NCBI RefSeq assembly: GCF_006874585.1
Contig: NZ_CP029761.1
Location: forward strand, 2,739,001 to 2,803,000
Reading direction: 5' to 3'
Length of the DNA: 64,000 nucleotides
From: Sphingomonas sp. IC081
GTDB taxonomy: Bacteria > Pseudomonadota > Alphaproteobacteria > Sphingomonadales > Sphingomonadaceae
Shown here: positions 44,891 to 54,352 of the stretch, piece after piece
How the letters are laid out: the number at the start of each line of letters is the position of its first letter
Numbering within the stretch: the stretch's first letter is position 1
Translations under genes and position numbers: made by a program
The notes under the pieces: model-generated
Told to the model about the DNA's origin: nothing
Database searches by the model: none
Seen by the model: the letters and a program-made list of their open reading frames with translations, nothing else

Positions 44891-46207
44891 TCAAATCCTG
44901 GCCTGTGCCAGCTTCGGGCTCAGCAGGTGCACCACCGCCAGCGCCAGCAGATAGGCACTCGCGCAAATCGCGAAGAGCAGTTGATAGCTGTGCGTCGCAT
45001 CGAGGATGTAGCCCGCGAACAGCGCCATCCCCATGCCGCCCAACGCACCCACGGTGCCGCCGATGCCGACTACCGAGCCCACCGCCCCGCGCGGGAACGT
45101 GTCCGAAGGCAGCGTGTAGAGATTGGCCGAGAACGCCTGATGCGCCGCCGTCGCCAGGCCGATGATCAGCACTGCCCCCCAGACGCTGTCGATCGACTGC
45201 GCGAACCAGATCGGCAGCACGCAGAGCGCGCTGATCAGCATCGTCACCTTGCGGGCAAAGTTGGGCGTGCGGCCCGCCTTGAGCAGCCTGGAGGAGAGCC
45301 AGCCGCCGCCGACGCTGCCAAGGTCGGAGATCAGGTAGATCGCGGCGAGCGGCAGGCCGAAAGTCTTGAGGTCGAGGTCGTAGCGCTCGAACAGATAGCC
45401 GGGCAGCCAGAACAGGAAGAACCACCAGATCGGGTCGATCAGGAACTTGCCCAGCGCATAGGCCCAGGTTTCCCTGACCGTCAGCAGCCGCATCCAGCCG
45501 ATTTTCTCGACCGGATCGGCCGGGTCCTGCTGGATCCAGGCCAGTTCCGCCGCCGAGACGCGCCCGTGCTTGAGCGGGTGGCGGTACATCACCCACCAGG
45601 CGGCCAGCCAGGCGATGCCGAACAGGCCGGTGACAAAGAAGGCGGCCCGCCAGTCGAACCACAGCACCAGCAGCGGCACCAGCAGCGGGGTGATGATCGC
45701 GCCGACGTTCGCACCGGCGTTGAACAGGCCGATGGCGAAAGCGCGTTCCTTCTGGGGGAACCAGTCGGTGACGGCGCGGATGCCAGCCGGGAAGTTGCCC
45801 GATTCGCCGATACCGAGGCCGAAGCGCGCCGCCGCGAAGCTGGCGACACCGGTGGCGAAGCCGTGCGCCATGTGGCTGACGGTCCAGATGACGATGGCGA
45901 CGGTATAGCCCAGCCTTGCCCCCAGCACGTCGACGATCTTGCCGAACGAGAGATAGCCGATCGCGTAGGCGAGCTGGAACCAGAAGACGATGCCGGCAAA
46001 ATCGCTTTCGGTCCAGCCGAACTCACCCGCCAGCGTGGGCTTCAGCACGCCGATCATCTGGCGGTCGATGTAGTTGACCGCGGTTGCCGCGAAAAGCAGC
46101 GAGACCACGACCCAGCGGTATCGCCCGACCTTTACCGGCGCGGCGGGCACGCTGGATCCGGCCTCGTTCCCGATCCCGTCCGCCACGCTTGTGGTGCCTG
46201 CATCCAT
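44891..46207 (-). CDS. exuT: MFS hexuronate transporter (ExuT-like)
   Basis: 438 residues with twelve membrane segments, of the anion:cation symporter branch. The N-terminal NYIDRQMIGVLKPTLAGEFGW and WLPGYLFERYDLDLKTFGLPLA are typical of ExuT. It should carry galacturonate/glucuronate across the inner membrane by proton symport. It lies downstream of the hydratase-family gene (55-base gap), behind the operator at 47105, so it belongs to the uronate regulon. Confidence 0.9.
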   Translation of the reverse strand: MDAGTTSVADGIGNEAGSSVPAAPVKVGRYRWVVVSLLFAATAVNYIDRQMIGVLKPTLAGEFGWTESDFAGIVFWFQLAYAIGYLSFGKIVDVLGARLGYTVAIVIWTVSHMAHGFATGVASFAAARFGLGIGESGNFPAGIRAVTDWFPQKERAFAIGLFNAGANVGAIITPLLVPLLVLWFDWRAAFFVTGLFGIAWLAAWWVMYRHPLKHGRVSAAELAWIQQDPADPVEKIGWMRLLTVRETWAYALGKFLIDPIWWFFLFWLPGYLFERYDLDLKTFGLPLAAIYLISDLGSVGGGWLSSRLLKAGRTPNFARKVTMLISALCVLPIWFAQSIDSVWGAVLIIGLATAAHQAFSANLYTLPSDTFPRGAVGSVVGIGGTVGALGGMGMALFAGYILDATHSYQLLFAICASAYLLALAVVHLLSPKLAQARI

Positions 46208-46262
46208 TTCCCTGCTCCCTTGTCCGGCGGCCCTTTTAGGCCTGCCGGATCGTCATGTCTGT

Positions 46263-47066
46263 TCAGGCGGGCACCGCCGCCGCGATGGTGCAGCACACCG
46301 TGCCGTGCTGCGCGAAGGAGGCCGCCACCGACTGTCCCGGCGAGACCGGATGGACACCCGTCACTGCCCCGGTGGACACCCATGTGCCCGCACTGCAATC
46401 GATGCCGCGCGCCGAGAGGTTGGCGAGCAGGAACCGCACCGCGCCCAGCGGACCGTCGAGCATCGTCGCGGTCGTCGCCTCGCCCGCGGTCTCACCGTCG
46501 ATCTCGAGGCGCACGGTGATCGTGTTGAAATCGGCGCTCTGCCAGCCCTCGAGGACCGGGCCGATCACCATGCCGGCGTTATTGCCGAAGTCGGACACGG
46601 TAACGGGCGGACCGTCGGCGTTGATGCCGGGATAAGGCGAGCTGGCGATTTCGAGGCCGATATGGACGGCATCCAGCACCGCCAGCGTGCCCGCGTCATC
46701 GCCCGGTACTTCACCGTTCCAGCCGGCTGCGACATGGAGCAGGAACTCCGCCTCGGCCGCGGCAAAACCCTCGGCAAAGACCGGCATCGCCGGCACTTCG
46801 CCCGAAGGCGCATCGACCACGCTGTCCGCGAAGATCGGCCCGGACAGGCGATTGGCGCCAAGCCGCGCATCGTCGGGACCGTTGATCCGGCCGACCTTCC
46901 AGCCAGCCACTTCGCGCCCGTCCAGTTCGAGCGCCAGGTTCTGGATCGCATAAGCGGCGTCGAGATCGGAAGGCGCCTCGCCGGGATAGCTGGCCAGAGC
47001 GCGCTTTTCGCGCCGCGCCGCCACGAATGCCCCTGCGATCGATTTCGCCTGTTCGGTCAAACTCAT
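46263..47066 (-). CDS. 2-keto-4-pentenoate hydratase/FAH-family protein
   Basis: 267 residues, cytosolic, of the MhpD/fumarylacetoacetase-like superfamily. Typical pieces are AYAIQNLALELDGREVAGWKVG, the acidic metal-binding AAEAEFLLHVAAG and the GIEIASSPYP-like stretch (GLEIASSPYPGI). The family hydrates 2-keto-4-enoates or hydrolyses acylpyruvates; in a uronate operon it might act on a 2-keto-3-deoxy sugar acid, but that is inference. First gene after the operator at 47105 and before exuT. Confidence 0.8.
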   Translation of the reverse strand: MSLTEQAKSIAGAFVAARREKRALASYPGEAPSDLDAAYAIQNLALELDGREVAGWKVGRINGPDDARLGANRLSGPIFADSVVDAPSGEVPAMPVFAEGFAAAEAEFLLHVAAGWNGEVPGDDAGTLAVLDAVHIGLEIASSPYPGINADGPPVTVSDFGNNAGMVIGPVLEGWQSADFNTITVRLEIDGETAGEATTATMLDGPLGAVRFLLANLSARGIDCSAGTWVSTGAVTGVHPVSPGQSVAASFAQHGTVCCTIAAAVPA

Positions 47067-47104
47067 CCCCTTGTACCCCGTGTCTTGTTGTTCGTATCGC
47101 TATA

Positions 47105-47119
47105 GGAAACCGGTGTCAT
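47105..47119 (-). promoter_or_regulatory. Operator 1 of the uronate regulon
   Basis: GGAAACCGGTGTCAT, identical to the copy at 48686-48700; on the minus strand ATGACACCGGTTTCC. It is 39 bases upstream of the hydratase start, in line with control of the hydratase-exuT unit by the LacI-type protein. Confidence 0.75.
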
Positions 47120-47150
47120 AAGCAAATCCAATTAGGCGCCGTCAGCCCGA

Positions 47151-48653
47151 TCAAAGGGTTACGCCCCTTTTCCAGACGGCAATGGCGCGCTGGCCGCCGC
47201 GCTCGGAAGCGGTGCGTTCGCCGCTGGCGAAGGCCAGGATTCGGGCCAGAAATGCCGCGTCGGCAGCCTCCTGCCCCTCATCCAGCGCGATCGAGGCGTC
47301 AAAGTCGATCCAGTGCGGCTTCGATTCGGCGAGCGTGCGGTTGGAGGCCACCTTGATCGTCGGCACCGGGAAGCCCAGCGGCGTGCCGCGCCCGGTGGTG
47401 AACAGCACCAGAGTGGCGCCCGAGGCCGCCAGCGCGGTGGAGGACACCGCATCGTTGCCCGGCGCTTCCATCAGGGTGAGGCCGGGCACGCTCGCCTGCC
47501 CGCCATAATCGATCACGTCCGAGAGCGGCGCATGGCCCGCCTTCTGCACCGCGCCGAGCGACTTTTCCTCCAGCGTGGTGATGCCGCCCTCAAGGTTGCC
47601 CGGCGACGGGTTCTCCGAAACCGGCAGCCCCTGATCGAGGTAATAGCGCTTGAACCGGTTCACCAGCCCCGCCGCCGCCTCGAACACCTCGCGCGAGCTG
47701 GAGCGGTCCAGCAGGGCCTGTTCGGCCCCGAAAATCTCCGGGATTTCCGTAAGGATCGCCTTGCCGCCAGCGCGCGCCATCGTCTCGGACAGGCGCCCCA
47801 GCAAAGGGTTGGCGGTAAGGCCGGAGAACCCGTCCGACCCGCCGCACTTGAGGCCGATGGTCAGCGCCGACAGCGGCAGCTGCGTCCGCTCGGCCCTGGC
47901 CGCTTCGGCCACCAGTTCGTCAACCAGCTTGCCCGCTTCCACGATCTCGTTGCCCGCGCTCTGGCTGGAAAGCAGACGCAGTTTGGAGCGCGCCCAGACC
48001 GGCACCGCCTCCACCAGGGCATCGAGCTGGTTCGATTCGCAGCCGAGCCCCAGCAGCAGCACACCCGCCGCATTGGGGCTGGCCGCCAGTCCCGCCAGCA
48101 CCGCGCGGGTGCCGTCGAGGTCGTCCCCCAGTTGCGAGCAGCCGTGCGGGTGCGCAAAGGCGTGGATACCGTCGATCCGGCCCGCCGCGATCAGATCGGC
48201 ATGGCGCGCCTGCGCCTCGCGCGCGACTTGTTCTGCGGTCATGCCGACGCAGCCTACGGTGGGCAGGATCCAGATCTCGTTACGCGTCGCCGCGCGCCCG
48301 TCGGCGCGCCGATAACCGCGCCATGTGGGCATCTCCGCCCCCTCTTCCGCCTGCACTTGCGCCGCGCCGAGGTGCGGCGAATAGGCCAGTTCGCCGACGA
48401 GAGCGGTCGCGAGATTGTGCGTGTGGACATGGTCGCCCGCGGCGATGGCACGGGTCGCCCGGCCGATCGGCTGGCCGTACTTCACCACCGGCGCGCCCTC
48501 GGCAATATCGTGCAGCGCGAACTTGTGCCCGCGCGCCACGTCGCCGGTCAGGACCACGCCTTCCGCCTGCTCTCCGGCGGCGAGCGGACGCAGCGCCACG
48601 GCCACATCGTCGGCGGCGTGAATACGAATGGAGGGAGGAATTGCCTGTGTCAT
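47151..48653 (-). CDS. uxaA: Altronate dehydratase
   Basis: Converts D-altronate to 2-keto-3-deoxygluconate in galacturonate catabolism. 500 residues containing both parts in one chain: the small SAF-type N-terminal domain (about 1-90, VVLTGDVARGHKFALHDI) and the large domain with LPTVGCVGMT, PHGCSQLGDD and GLKCGGSDGFSGLTANP, in which Cys residues bind iron. ATG at 48653. The operator at 48686 is 33 bases upstream. Confidence 0.95.
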   Translation of the reverse strand: MTQAIPPSIRIHAADDVAVALRPLAAGEQAEGVVLTGDVARGHKFALHDIAEGAPVVKYGQPIGRATRAIAAGDHVHTHNLATALVGELAYSPHLGAAQVQAEEGAEMPTWRGYRRADGRAATRNEIWILPTVGCVGMTAEQVAREAQARHADLIAAGRIDGIHAFAHPHGCSQLGDDLDGTRAVLAGLAASPNAAGVLLLGLGCESNQLDALVEAVPVWARSKLRLLSSQSAGNEIVEAGKLVDELVAEAARAERTQLPLSALTIGLKCGGSDGFSGLTANPLLGRLSETMARAGGKAILTEIPEIFGAEQALLDRSSSREVFEAAAGLVNRFKRYYLDQGLPVSENPSPGNLEGGITTLEEKSLGAVQKAGHAPLSDVIDYGGQASVPGLTLMEAPGNDAVSSTALAASGATLVLFTTGRGTPLGFPVPTIKVASNRTLAESKPHWIDFDASIALDEGQEAADAAFLARILAFASGERTASERGGQRAIAVWKRGVTL

Positions 48654-48685
48654 CGCTGGCCCGTTTATCCGGGCTTCCCTGTTTT

Positions 48686-48700
48686 GGAAACCGGTGTCAT
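48686..48700 (-). promoter_or_regulatory. Operator 2, between uxaA and the LacI-type gene
   Basis: GGAAACCGGTGTCAT, the same 15 bases as at 47105. It lies in the 130-base divergent region of uxaA and the regulator gene, so it could serve both uxaA control and autoregulation. Confidence 0.75.
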
Positions 48701-48783
48701 CTTGCCTTTGCAACGATCAGAAGGCAAGTCGGTCCCGACAGCGCCTCTTGAGAACAGACGGGCGAGAGGCCAGAGGGGCGAGA

Positions 48784-49839
48784 ATGCCGAAAGAATCCAA
48801 GTCAGACGCCCCTGCCGCCGGGATTCCCACGGCCAAGCCCACGATCAACGATGTCGCGCGCATTTCCGGCGTCTCGAAAAAGACCGTCAGCCGTGTCATC
48901 AACAAGTCGCCGCTGCTGGGCCAGGCCACGCGCGAGAAGGTCGAGGCGGTGATCGCGGAATTGGGCTTCGTGCCCAATCTCCAGGCCCGCGCGCTCGCAC
49001 TGCGGCGCAATTTCCTGATCGGCCTGATCCACGACAACCCGAACGCGCAGATGGTGCTGGGGGTGCAGGAAGGCATCCTGCAAACGATCCGCGACACCGA
49101 ATTCGCGCTGGTGGTGCGCCCGGTGGACCGCCATTCGCCCAGACTGCTCGACGATATCCGCCACTTCATCGAACAGCAGCGGCTCTACGGCGTACTGCTG
49201 CTGCCGCCAATTTCCGAGAACGACGAACTGGCCGCGCTCTGCCGCGAACTGGGCTGCACGCTGGTGCGCATGGGCTCGGCCGAACTCGACAACGAGGCGC
49301 ATCTGGTGGCCTCGAACGACCGGCAGGCGGTACGTGACGCCGTGGCCTGGCTCGCCAGTCTCGGCCACAAGCGCATCGGCTTCATCGCCGGTCCCACCGG
49401 CTTCCGCTCCGCCTACGAGCGCGAACAGGGCTTTGCCGAAGGCCTCGCCGAAGCCGGGCTCGCCCCCGACCCGGCACTGGCGACACGGGGGGACTACAAG
49501 TTCGAATCGGGCTACGAGGCCGGACAGCGCCTGCTCGACGCCTCGCCGCGCCCTACCGCGGTGTTCTCCAGCAACGACGAGATGGCCGCCGGCCTGCTCC
49601 ACGCCGCGCGCGAACGCGGGATCGACGTGCCCGCCCAGCTTTCGATCATCGGCTTCGACGATACCGCCATCGCCGCGCATATCTGGCCGCCGCTGACCAC
49701 CGTGCGCTGGCCGATCGTGCCGATGGCCGCCGCCGCCGCGCATAAATTGATCGAACCCGGCGATGCCCTGTCGCGGCAGGCGCTGTTCCTGTCCGATCTG
49801 GTGCGCCGCGCCTCGGTGGCCCCTCCCGAAGCGAACTGA
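48784..49839 (+). CDS. LacI-family regulator of the uronate genes
   Basis: 351 residues. N-terminal LacI HTH and hinge: PTINDVARISGVSKKTVSRV and KVEAVIAELGFVPNLQARAL; then the sugar-binding domain (about 75-340; FSSNDEMAAGLLHAARERG). It is divergent to uxaA and adjacent to kduI. The near-palindromic ACCGGT operators upstream of five transcription units in this locus are its likely targets. The inducer is probably a pathway intermediate such as 2-keto-3-deoxygluconate or a uronate; this is inference. Start ATG 48784, with AGGGGCGAGA before it. Confidence 0.9.
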   Translation: MPKESKSDAPAAGIPTAKPTINDVARISGVSKKTVSRVINKSPLLGQATREKVEAVIAELGFVPNLQARALALRRNFLIGLIHDNPNAQMVLGVQEGILQTIRDTEFALVVRPVDRHSPRLLDDIRHFIEQQRLYGVLLLPPISENDELAALCRELGCTLVRMGSAELDNEAHLVASNDRQAVRDAVAWLASLGHKRIGFIAGPTGFRSAYEREQGFAEGLAEAGLAPDPALATRGDYKFESGYEAGQRLLDASPRPTAVFSSNDEMAAGLLHAARERGIDVPAQLSIIGFDDTAIAAHIWPPLTTVRWPIVPMAAAAAHKLIEPGDALSRQALFLSDLVRRASVAPPEAN

Positions 49840-49882
49840 GGGAAACAGCGCCGACCGTCGGTCCTTGCACTTTACCCACCAT

Positions 49883-49897
49883 TGACACCGGTTACCA
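49883..49897 (+). promoter_or_regulatory. Operator 3, upstream of kduI
   Basis: TGACACCGGTTACCA, sharing the extended context ACCAA(A/G)GCCGG with operator 4. It lies 75 bases before the kduI start and probably governs the kduI-kduD-kdgK-esterase run. Confidence 0.78.
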
Positions 49898-49971
49898 AAG
49901 CCGGATATGACTTGACCATAAATGCAATAATGTCCCACTATACGGGACCGAATTCCAATGGGAGAGAGCCC

Positions 49972-50808
49972 GTGTTCTGCAAGACCTACCACGCCACCCA
50001 TCCCGACATGATGGAGTGCGTCTCCAACGAGGAACTGCGCGATCGCTACCTCGTCACCGGCATGTTCGAGGACGGCAAGGTCCAGCTCAACTATTCGCAC
50101 AACGAGCGCTTCGTGATCGGCGGCGCGGTGCCCTCGCAAGGCCCGCTCAAGCTGCCCGCGCAGACCGTTCCCAAGAGCGCGGAAGGCAAGCCCTTCCTCG
50201 AACGCCGCGAAGCGGGCATCACCAACATCGGCGGCCCCGGCGCGATCACCGTCGACGGCCAGCGTTTCGAAGTCGGCAACAAGGAATGCCTCTACGTGCC
50301 GATGGGTTCGGACGAGGTGATCTTCGAGGGCGAAACCGCGCGGTTCTACATCGCCTCTGTGCCCGCGCATAAGGCCTGCCCGATCAAGCTGATCACGCTG
50401 GCCGAAGCCAACCCGCTGGCGCGCGGCGATCTGGCCAATTCGAACCAGCGCACGATCTACCAGCTGGTCATCCCCGGCGTCTGCGAAAGCGCGCAGCTGC
50501 TGCTGGGCCTGACCGTGCTGGAAGAAGGTTCGGTGTGGAACACCATGCCCCCGCACCTCCACGACCGCCGCAGCGAGATCTACCTCTACTTCGAACTGCC
50601 CGAAGAGAACGACCGCATCTTCCACTACATGGGCGAGCCCGACCAGATGCGCCACATCGTGATCGCCAACGAAGAGGCGGTGATCAGCCCTCCCTGGTCG
50701 ATCCACATGGGTTCGGGCACCAAGAAGTACGCGTTCATCTGGGCCATGGGCGGGGAAAACCTCGACTATACCGACATGAACGTCCTCGACATCTGCCAGC
50801 TCCAGTAA
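49972..50808 (+). CDS. kduI: 5-keto-4-deoxyuronate isomerase
   Basis: Isomerises 5-keto-4-deoxyuronate (from unsaturated oligogalacturonate) to 2,5-diketo-3-deoxygluconate. The GTG at 49972 gives 278 residues, the length of E. coli KduI, and has GGAGAG just upstream; the longer frame back to 49882 runs through the operator and is rejected. Cupin-type signatures [13 protein letters not shown] and [19 protein letters not shown] supply the zinc ligands (His, His, Glu, with a later His in WSIHMGSG). Confidence 0.95.
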   Translation: MFCKTYHATHPDMMECVSNEELRDRYLVTGMFEDGKVQLNYSHNERFVIGGAVPSQGPLKLPAQTVPKSAEGKPFLERREAGITNIGGPGAITVDGQRFEVGNKECLYVPMGSDEVIFEGETARFYIASVPAHKACPIKLITLAEANPLARGDLANSNQRTIYQLVIPGVCESAQLLLGLTVLEEGSVWNTMPPHLHDRRSEIYLYFELPEENDRIFHYMGEPDQMRHIVIANEEAVISPPWSIHMGSGTKKYAFIWAMGGENLDYTDMNVLDICQLQ

Positions 50809-50820
50809 GGCGAAACGCAG

Positions 50821-51576
50821 ATGGCGATTTCCTTCAGCCTCGAAGGCAAGGCCGCGCTCGTGACCGGTGCGAACACCGGGATCGGGCAGGCCATTGCCGT
50901 GGCGCTGGCAGAAGCCGGCGCCGACGTGGCCCTCGCGGGCCGCAGCGAACCCACCGAAACCCTCGCCCTGATCGCGGCGACCGGGCGCAGGTGCGTGAAC
51001 ATCAAGGCCGACCTCTCCTCGATCGAGCCCGTGCAGCGGGTAATCGACGAGGCGGTGGCCGGGCTCGGCAAAGTCGATATTCTCGTCAACAATGCCGGGA
51101 TCATCCGCCGCGACGACCTGCTCCAGTTCTCCGAAGAGGACTGGGACGCGGTGATGGACACCAACCTCAAGACCCTGTTTTTCCTCAGCCAGGCGGCAGC
51201 GAAGGGCATGGTGGAGCGCGGAACCGGAAAGATCGTCAACATCGCCTCGCTGCTCACCTTCCAGGGCGGCATCCGCGTACCCAGCTATGCGGCGGCGAAG
51301 TCGGGCGTGGGCGGCGTGACCAAGGCCATGGCCAACGAGCTTGCCGCCAGGGGCGTGCAGGTAAACGCCATCGCCCCGGGCTACATTGCCACCAACAACA
51401 CCGCGGCCCTGCAAGGCGACGAGACGCGCAACCGCCAGATCCTGGAGCGCATCCCGACCGGCCGCTGGGGCGACCCCAAGGACATCGCCGGGGCCGCCGT
51501 GTTCCTCGCCTCGCCCGCTTCCGACTACGTCACCGGCCATGTGCTGGCGGTTGACGGCGGCTGGCTGGCACGCTGA
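50821..51576 (+). CDS. kduD: 2-deoxy-D-gluconate 3-dehydrogenase (KduD, SDR)
   Basis: NAD(H)-dependent reduction of 2,5-diketo-3-deoxygluconate to 2-keto-3-deoxygluconate. 251 residues, classical short-chain dehydrogenase: TGANTGIGQAIAVALAEAG cofactor loop, NNAGI, catalytic Ser in ASLLTFQGG and YxxxK in YAAAKSG. KduD-like PTE/NRQILERIPTGRWGDPKD C-terminal region. It follows kduI by 12 bases. Confidence 0.93.
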   Translation: MAISFSLEGKAALVTGANTGIGQAIAVALAEAGADVALAGRSEPTETLALIAATGRRCVNIKADLSSIEPVQRVIDEAVAGLGKVDILVNNAGIIRRDDLLQFSEEDWDAVMDTNLKTLFFLSQAAAKGMVERGTGKIVNIASLLTFQGGIRVPSYAAAKSGVGGVTKAMANELAARGVQVNAIAPGYIATNNTAALQGDETRNRQILERIPTGRWGDPKDIAGAAVFLASPASDYVTGHVLAVDGGWLAR

Positions 51577-51587
51577 AAACGAGCCCC

Positions 51588-52598
51588 ATGACCGGACATG
51601 TAACCTGCTTCGGCGAAGTGCTGCTGCGCTTCGCCACCCCTTCCCACCGCCTGATGGTTCAGTGCGATGCGCTGGACATGGTGGTGGGCGGGGCCGAGGC
51701 CAATGTCGCCTCCGGCCTTGCCTCGCTGGGCCATGGCGTGCGCATGGTCACGCGGCTGCCCGCCAGTCCGCTGGGCGACAAGGCCCGCTCGGCCCTGGCG
51801 GCGGCAGGCGTGGACACGCGCCATGTCGCCACCGGCACGGGCCGCATGGGGCTCTATTTCCTCGAAAGCGGCGCGGGCCTGCGCCCTTCCGCAATCACCT
51901 ACGACCGCGCCGGCAGCACCTTTGCGACCAGCGCGCCGCAGGACTTCGACTTTGCCGCCGCGCTTGACGGCGCCCGGCTGCTGCACTTGTCCGGCATTAC
52001 CCCGGCGCTTGGCCCCGGCGGCGTCACGCTGGCCAAGGCGGCGGTGCGCGCGGCGCAGGAGGCCGGCGTGCCGATCTGCTTCGACGGCAATTACCGCGCG
52101 CTGCTCTGGGAAAGCTGGGACAGCAATCCGCGCGAAGTGCTGACCGAACTGGTATCCGCCGCGACGGTAATGATCGGCAACCACCGCGACATCTCGCTGC
52201 TGCTCGGCCAGACGTTCTCCGGCGATGGCGAGGACCGTCGGCGCGAGGCGGCCGAGGCGGCCTTTGCCGCTTTCCCCAATCTCCAGATCATCGCCTCGAC
52301 CGCGCGGCAGGTCGTCAACGCCGCCCACCACCGCATCGCCGCGCGGATCGACGGACGCGAGGGCGGATTCCAGACCGACGAGGTCGAAGTGACGCAGATC
52401 GTCGACCGCATCGGCACCGGAGACGCCTTTGCGGCGGGCGTGCTGCACGGCTGGCTGAACGGCGCGGATATTCAAAGAATGGCGCAGGCCGGGCTGGCCT
52501 ATACGGTGCTGAAGCACTCGCTGCCCGGAGACATGTGCCTGATTGGTCCGGGAGAACTCGATGCCTTTTCCGCTTCAGGAGGCGACGTCAGGCGCTGA
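51588..52598 (+). CDS. kdgK: 2-keto-3-deoxygluconate kinase
   Basis: PfkB-family kinase making 2-keto-3-deoxy-6-phosphogluconate, the entry to the Entner-Doudoroff aldolase. 336 residues. VVGGAEANVASGLASLG near the N-terminus and the ATP/catalytic motif DRIGTGDAFAAGVLHG (Asp base) are both intact. The aldolase gene (kdgA/eda) is not in this window. Follows kduD by 11 bases and overlaps the next gene by 38 bases. Confidence 0.93.
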   Translation: MTGHVTCFGEVLLRFATPSHRLMVQCDALDMVVGGAEANVASGLASLGHGVRMVTRLPASPLGDKARSALAAAGVDTRHVATGTGRMGLYFLESGAGLRPSAITYDRAGSTFATSAPQDFDFAAALDGARLLHLSGITPALGPGGVTLAKAAVRAAQEAGVPICFDGNYRALLWESWDSNPREVLTELVSAATVMIGNHRDISLLLGQTFSGDGEDRRREAAEAAFAAFPNLQIIASTARQVVNAAHHRIAARIDGREGGFQTDEVEVTQIVDRIGTGDAFAAGVLHGWLNGADIQRMAQAGLAYTVLKHSLPGDMCLIGPGELDAFSASGGDVRR

Positions 52599-54141
52599 AA
52601 CCACCCGGCGCGCGGTACTGGCCGGCGGGGCTGTCGCGCTTGCCGCCGGGGCCGCGCCGGTGCTTGCCACGCCGCCGCAAATGGCCGTCGCGGGCCGGTG
52701 CCGCGGCGTGGTCGAAAACGGCATCTGCCAGTTCCTCGGTATCCGCTATGGCCGCGCGGCACGCTTCGCACGCGCCGTGGCCGAACCATTCGGCGGAGCG
52801 CCGCTGGAAGCCCTGCGCTTCGGCCCGATCTGCCCGCAGCGCGGGCTGGACGACCAGCCGCAGTCCGAAGACTGCCTGTTCCTCAACGTCTGGACACCCG
52901 AGGCAAACCCCGCCGCCCGGCGCGCGGTCATGGTCTATTTCCACGGCGGCGCCTACACCACCGGCTCGGTCACCGATCCGCTCACCCACGGCGCGAAGCT
53001 GGCGGCGGGCGGCGACGTGGTGGTCGTCACTGTCAATCACCGGCTCAATGCGCTGGGCTATGCCTGGCTCAAACCCTTCGGCGCCAAGTACGCGGACAGC
53101 GGCAATCTCGGCCAGCTCGACCTGATCCTCGCGCTGCAATGGGTGCGTGCGCATATCGCCGCGTTCGGCGGCGATCCGGCGCGGGTCATGGTGTTCGGCC
53201 AGTCCGGCGGCGGCGCCAAGATCGCCACGCTCATGGCCATGCCCGCCGCCAGGGGCCTGTTCCACGCCGCCGCGACAATGAGCGGGCAGCAGGTGCAGGC
53301 CAGCGGACCGATGCACGCATGGGCGCGCACGCAGGCGCTGATGGCGGCGCTCGGGCTCTCCCCCGGCGATGTAGAGGCCTTGCGCACCATGCCCGTGGAG
53401 CGCCTGACCGCCGCGCTCGACACCACCGATCCGGTGATGGGCAGCGGCCCGGTCTACTTCGGCCCGGTGCTGGACATGACCAACCTGCCGCGCCACCCGT
53501 TCTGGCCCGACGCCGCGCCGCAGTCGCTCTCGGTGCCGATGATTCTCGGCAATGTGCACGACGAGACCCGCGCCTTCCTCGATCCGCGTGGGCCCAAGCT
53601 GAAAGGCCTCGACTGGAGCAACGTGGCCGAACGTATGGCCCGCGAGGTGAAGATCGACCTCGACCCGCAATGGGTGATCGACCAGTACCGCGCCCGCGAA
53701 CCGGGCTGGAGCGTGGAGCAGGTCTATTATGCGGCGACCACCGCCGGCCGCTCCTGGCCCGGACAGGTGATCGAGGCGGACGAACGCGCCAAGGCGGGCG
53801 CGGCGGCGACGTGGGTCTATCAGCTGGAGCGCCCCTCCCCCCTCGATCCGCTGCGCGGCGCGGCGCATACGGATGACATTCCCTACGTGTTCGGCACGCT
53901 CGATGCGAAAGGCAGCTTTTCCGGCACCGATGCGGCGGCGCAGGCGCTGAGCACGGCGATGATGGGGGCGTTCACCGGCCTTGCGAAAACCGGGCGACCG
54001 GGGATCGCGGACTGGGCCGCCTATACGCTGCCCCAGCGCGCGACGATGGTGTTCGGGGACACGGTGCGCGTGGAGGCCGATCCGCGCGGGTGGCAGCGGG
54101 AGCTTTGGGCCACCGCGCCTTACGTGCAGCCGGGAACCTGA
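52561..54141 (+). CDS. Exported type-B carboxylesterase
   Basis: 526 residues with an N-terminal twin-arginine-like leader (TTRRAVLAGGAVALAAGAAP). Carboxylesterase/lipase family: FLGIRYG, the EDCLFLNVWTPE block, the oxyanion YFHGGAY and nucleophile FGQSGGGAKIA, then His late in the sequence (RGAAHTDDIPYVFG). In this context it may remove acetyl, methyl or feruloyl groups from pectin or side chains. Its ATG lies within kdgK. Confidence 0.82.
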   Translation: MPFPLQEATSGAETTRRAVLAGGAVALAAGAAPVLATPPQMAVAGRCRGVVENGICQFLGIRYGRAARFARAVAEPFGGAPLEALRFGPICPQRGLDDQPQSEDCLFLNVWTPEANPAARRAVMVYFHGGAYTTGSVTDPLTHGAKLAAGGDVVVVTVNHRLNALGYAWLKPFGAKYADSGNLGQLDLILALQWVRAHIAAFGGDPARVMVFGQSGGGAKIATLMAMPAARGLFHAAATMSGQQVQASGPMHAWARTQALMAALGLSPGDVEALRTMPVERLTAALDTTDPVMGSGPVYFGPVLDMTNLPRHPFWPDAAPQSLSVPMILGNVHDETRAFLDPRGPKLKGLDWSNVAERMAREVKIDLDPQWVIDQYRAREPGWSVEQVYYAATTAGRSWPGQVIEADERAKAGAAATWVYQLERPSPLDPLRGAAHTDDIPYVFGTLDAKGSFSGTDAAAQALSTAMMGAFTGLAKTGRPGIADWAAYTLPQRATMVFGDTVRVEADPRGWQRELWATAPYVQPGT

Positions 54142-54166
54142 AGGCACCTGTTGTTACATTACCCTC

Positions 54167-54265
54167 CGTCGCCCCGCGAAGGCGGGGGTCCCGCTTTTCT
54201 TTGCAACGTGGCGGCCGCGCGCGCCGTTCAAGAAGCGGGATCCCCGCCTTCGCGGGGATGACGAG
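54167..54265. repeat. Inverted pair of REP-type sequences
   Basis: GCCCCGCGAAGGCGGGGGTC (54171-54190) and, inverted, GATCCCCGCCTTCGCGGGGA (54239-54258), each itself a hairpin (CCCCGC-GAAG-GCGGGG). The type is common in sphingomonad genomes. Confidence 0.75.
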
Positions 54266-54352
54266 GTTTTGAGATTAAACTGATTAGCCGAACCGGCGCG
54301 GGCCGCAGCCGCATCCACGACCAAGCGGCGCTCCATTACAAATTCCAAGGCC

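Noticed and set aside
49882..49971. Upstream extension of kduI
   Set aside because: It would translate through the operator and add 30 residues beyond the family length; the GTG at 49972 has a good GGAGAG site and gives 278 residues.
48802..51540. Long minus-strand frame opposite the LacI-type gene, kduI and kduD
   Set aside because: Three well-identified genes with ribosome-binding sites lie on the plus strand; the antisense frame reflects third-position GC bias.
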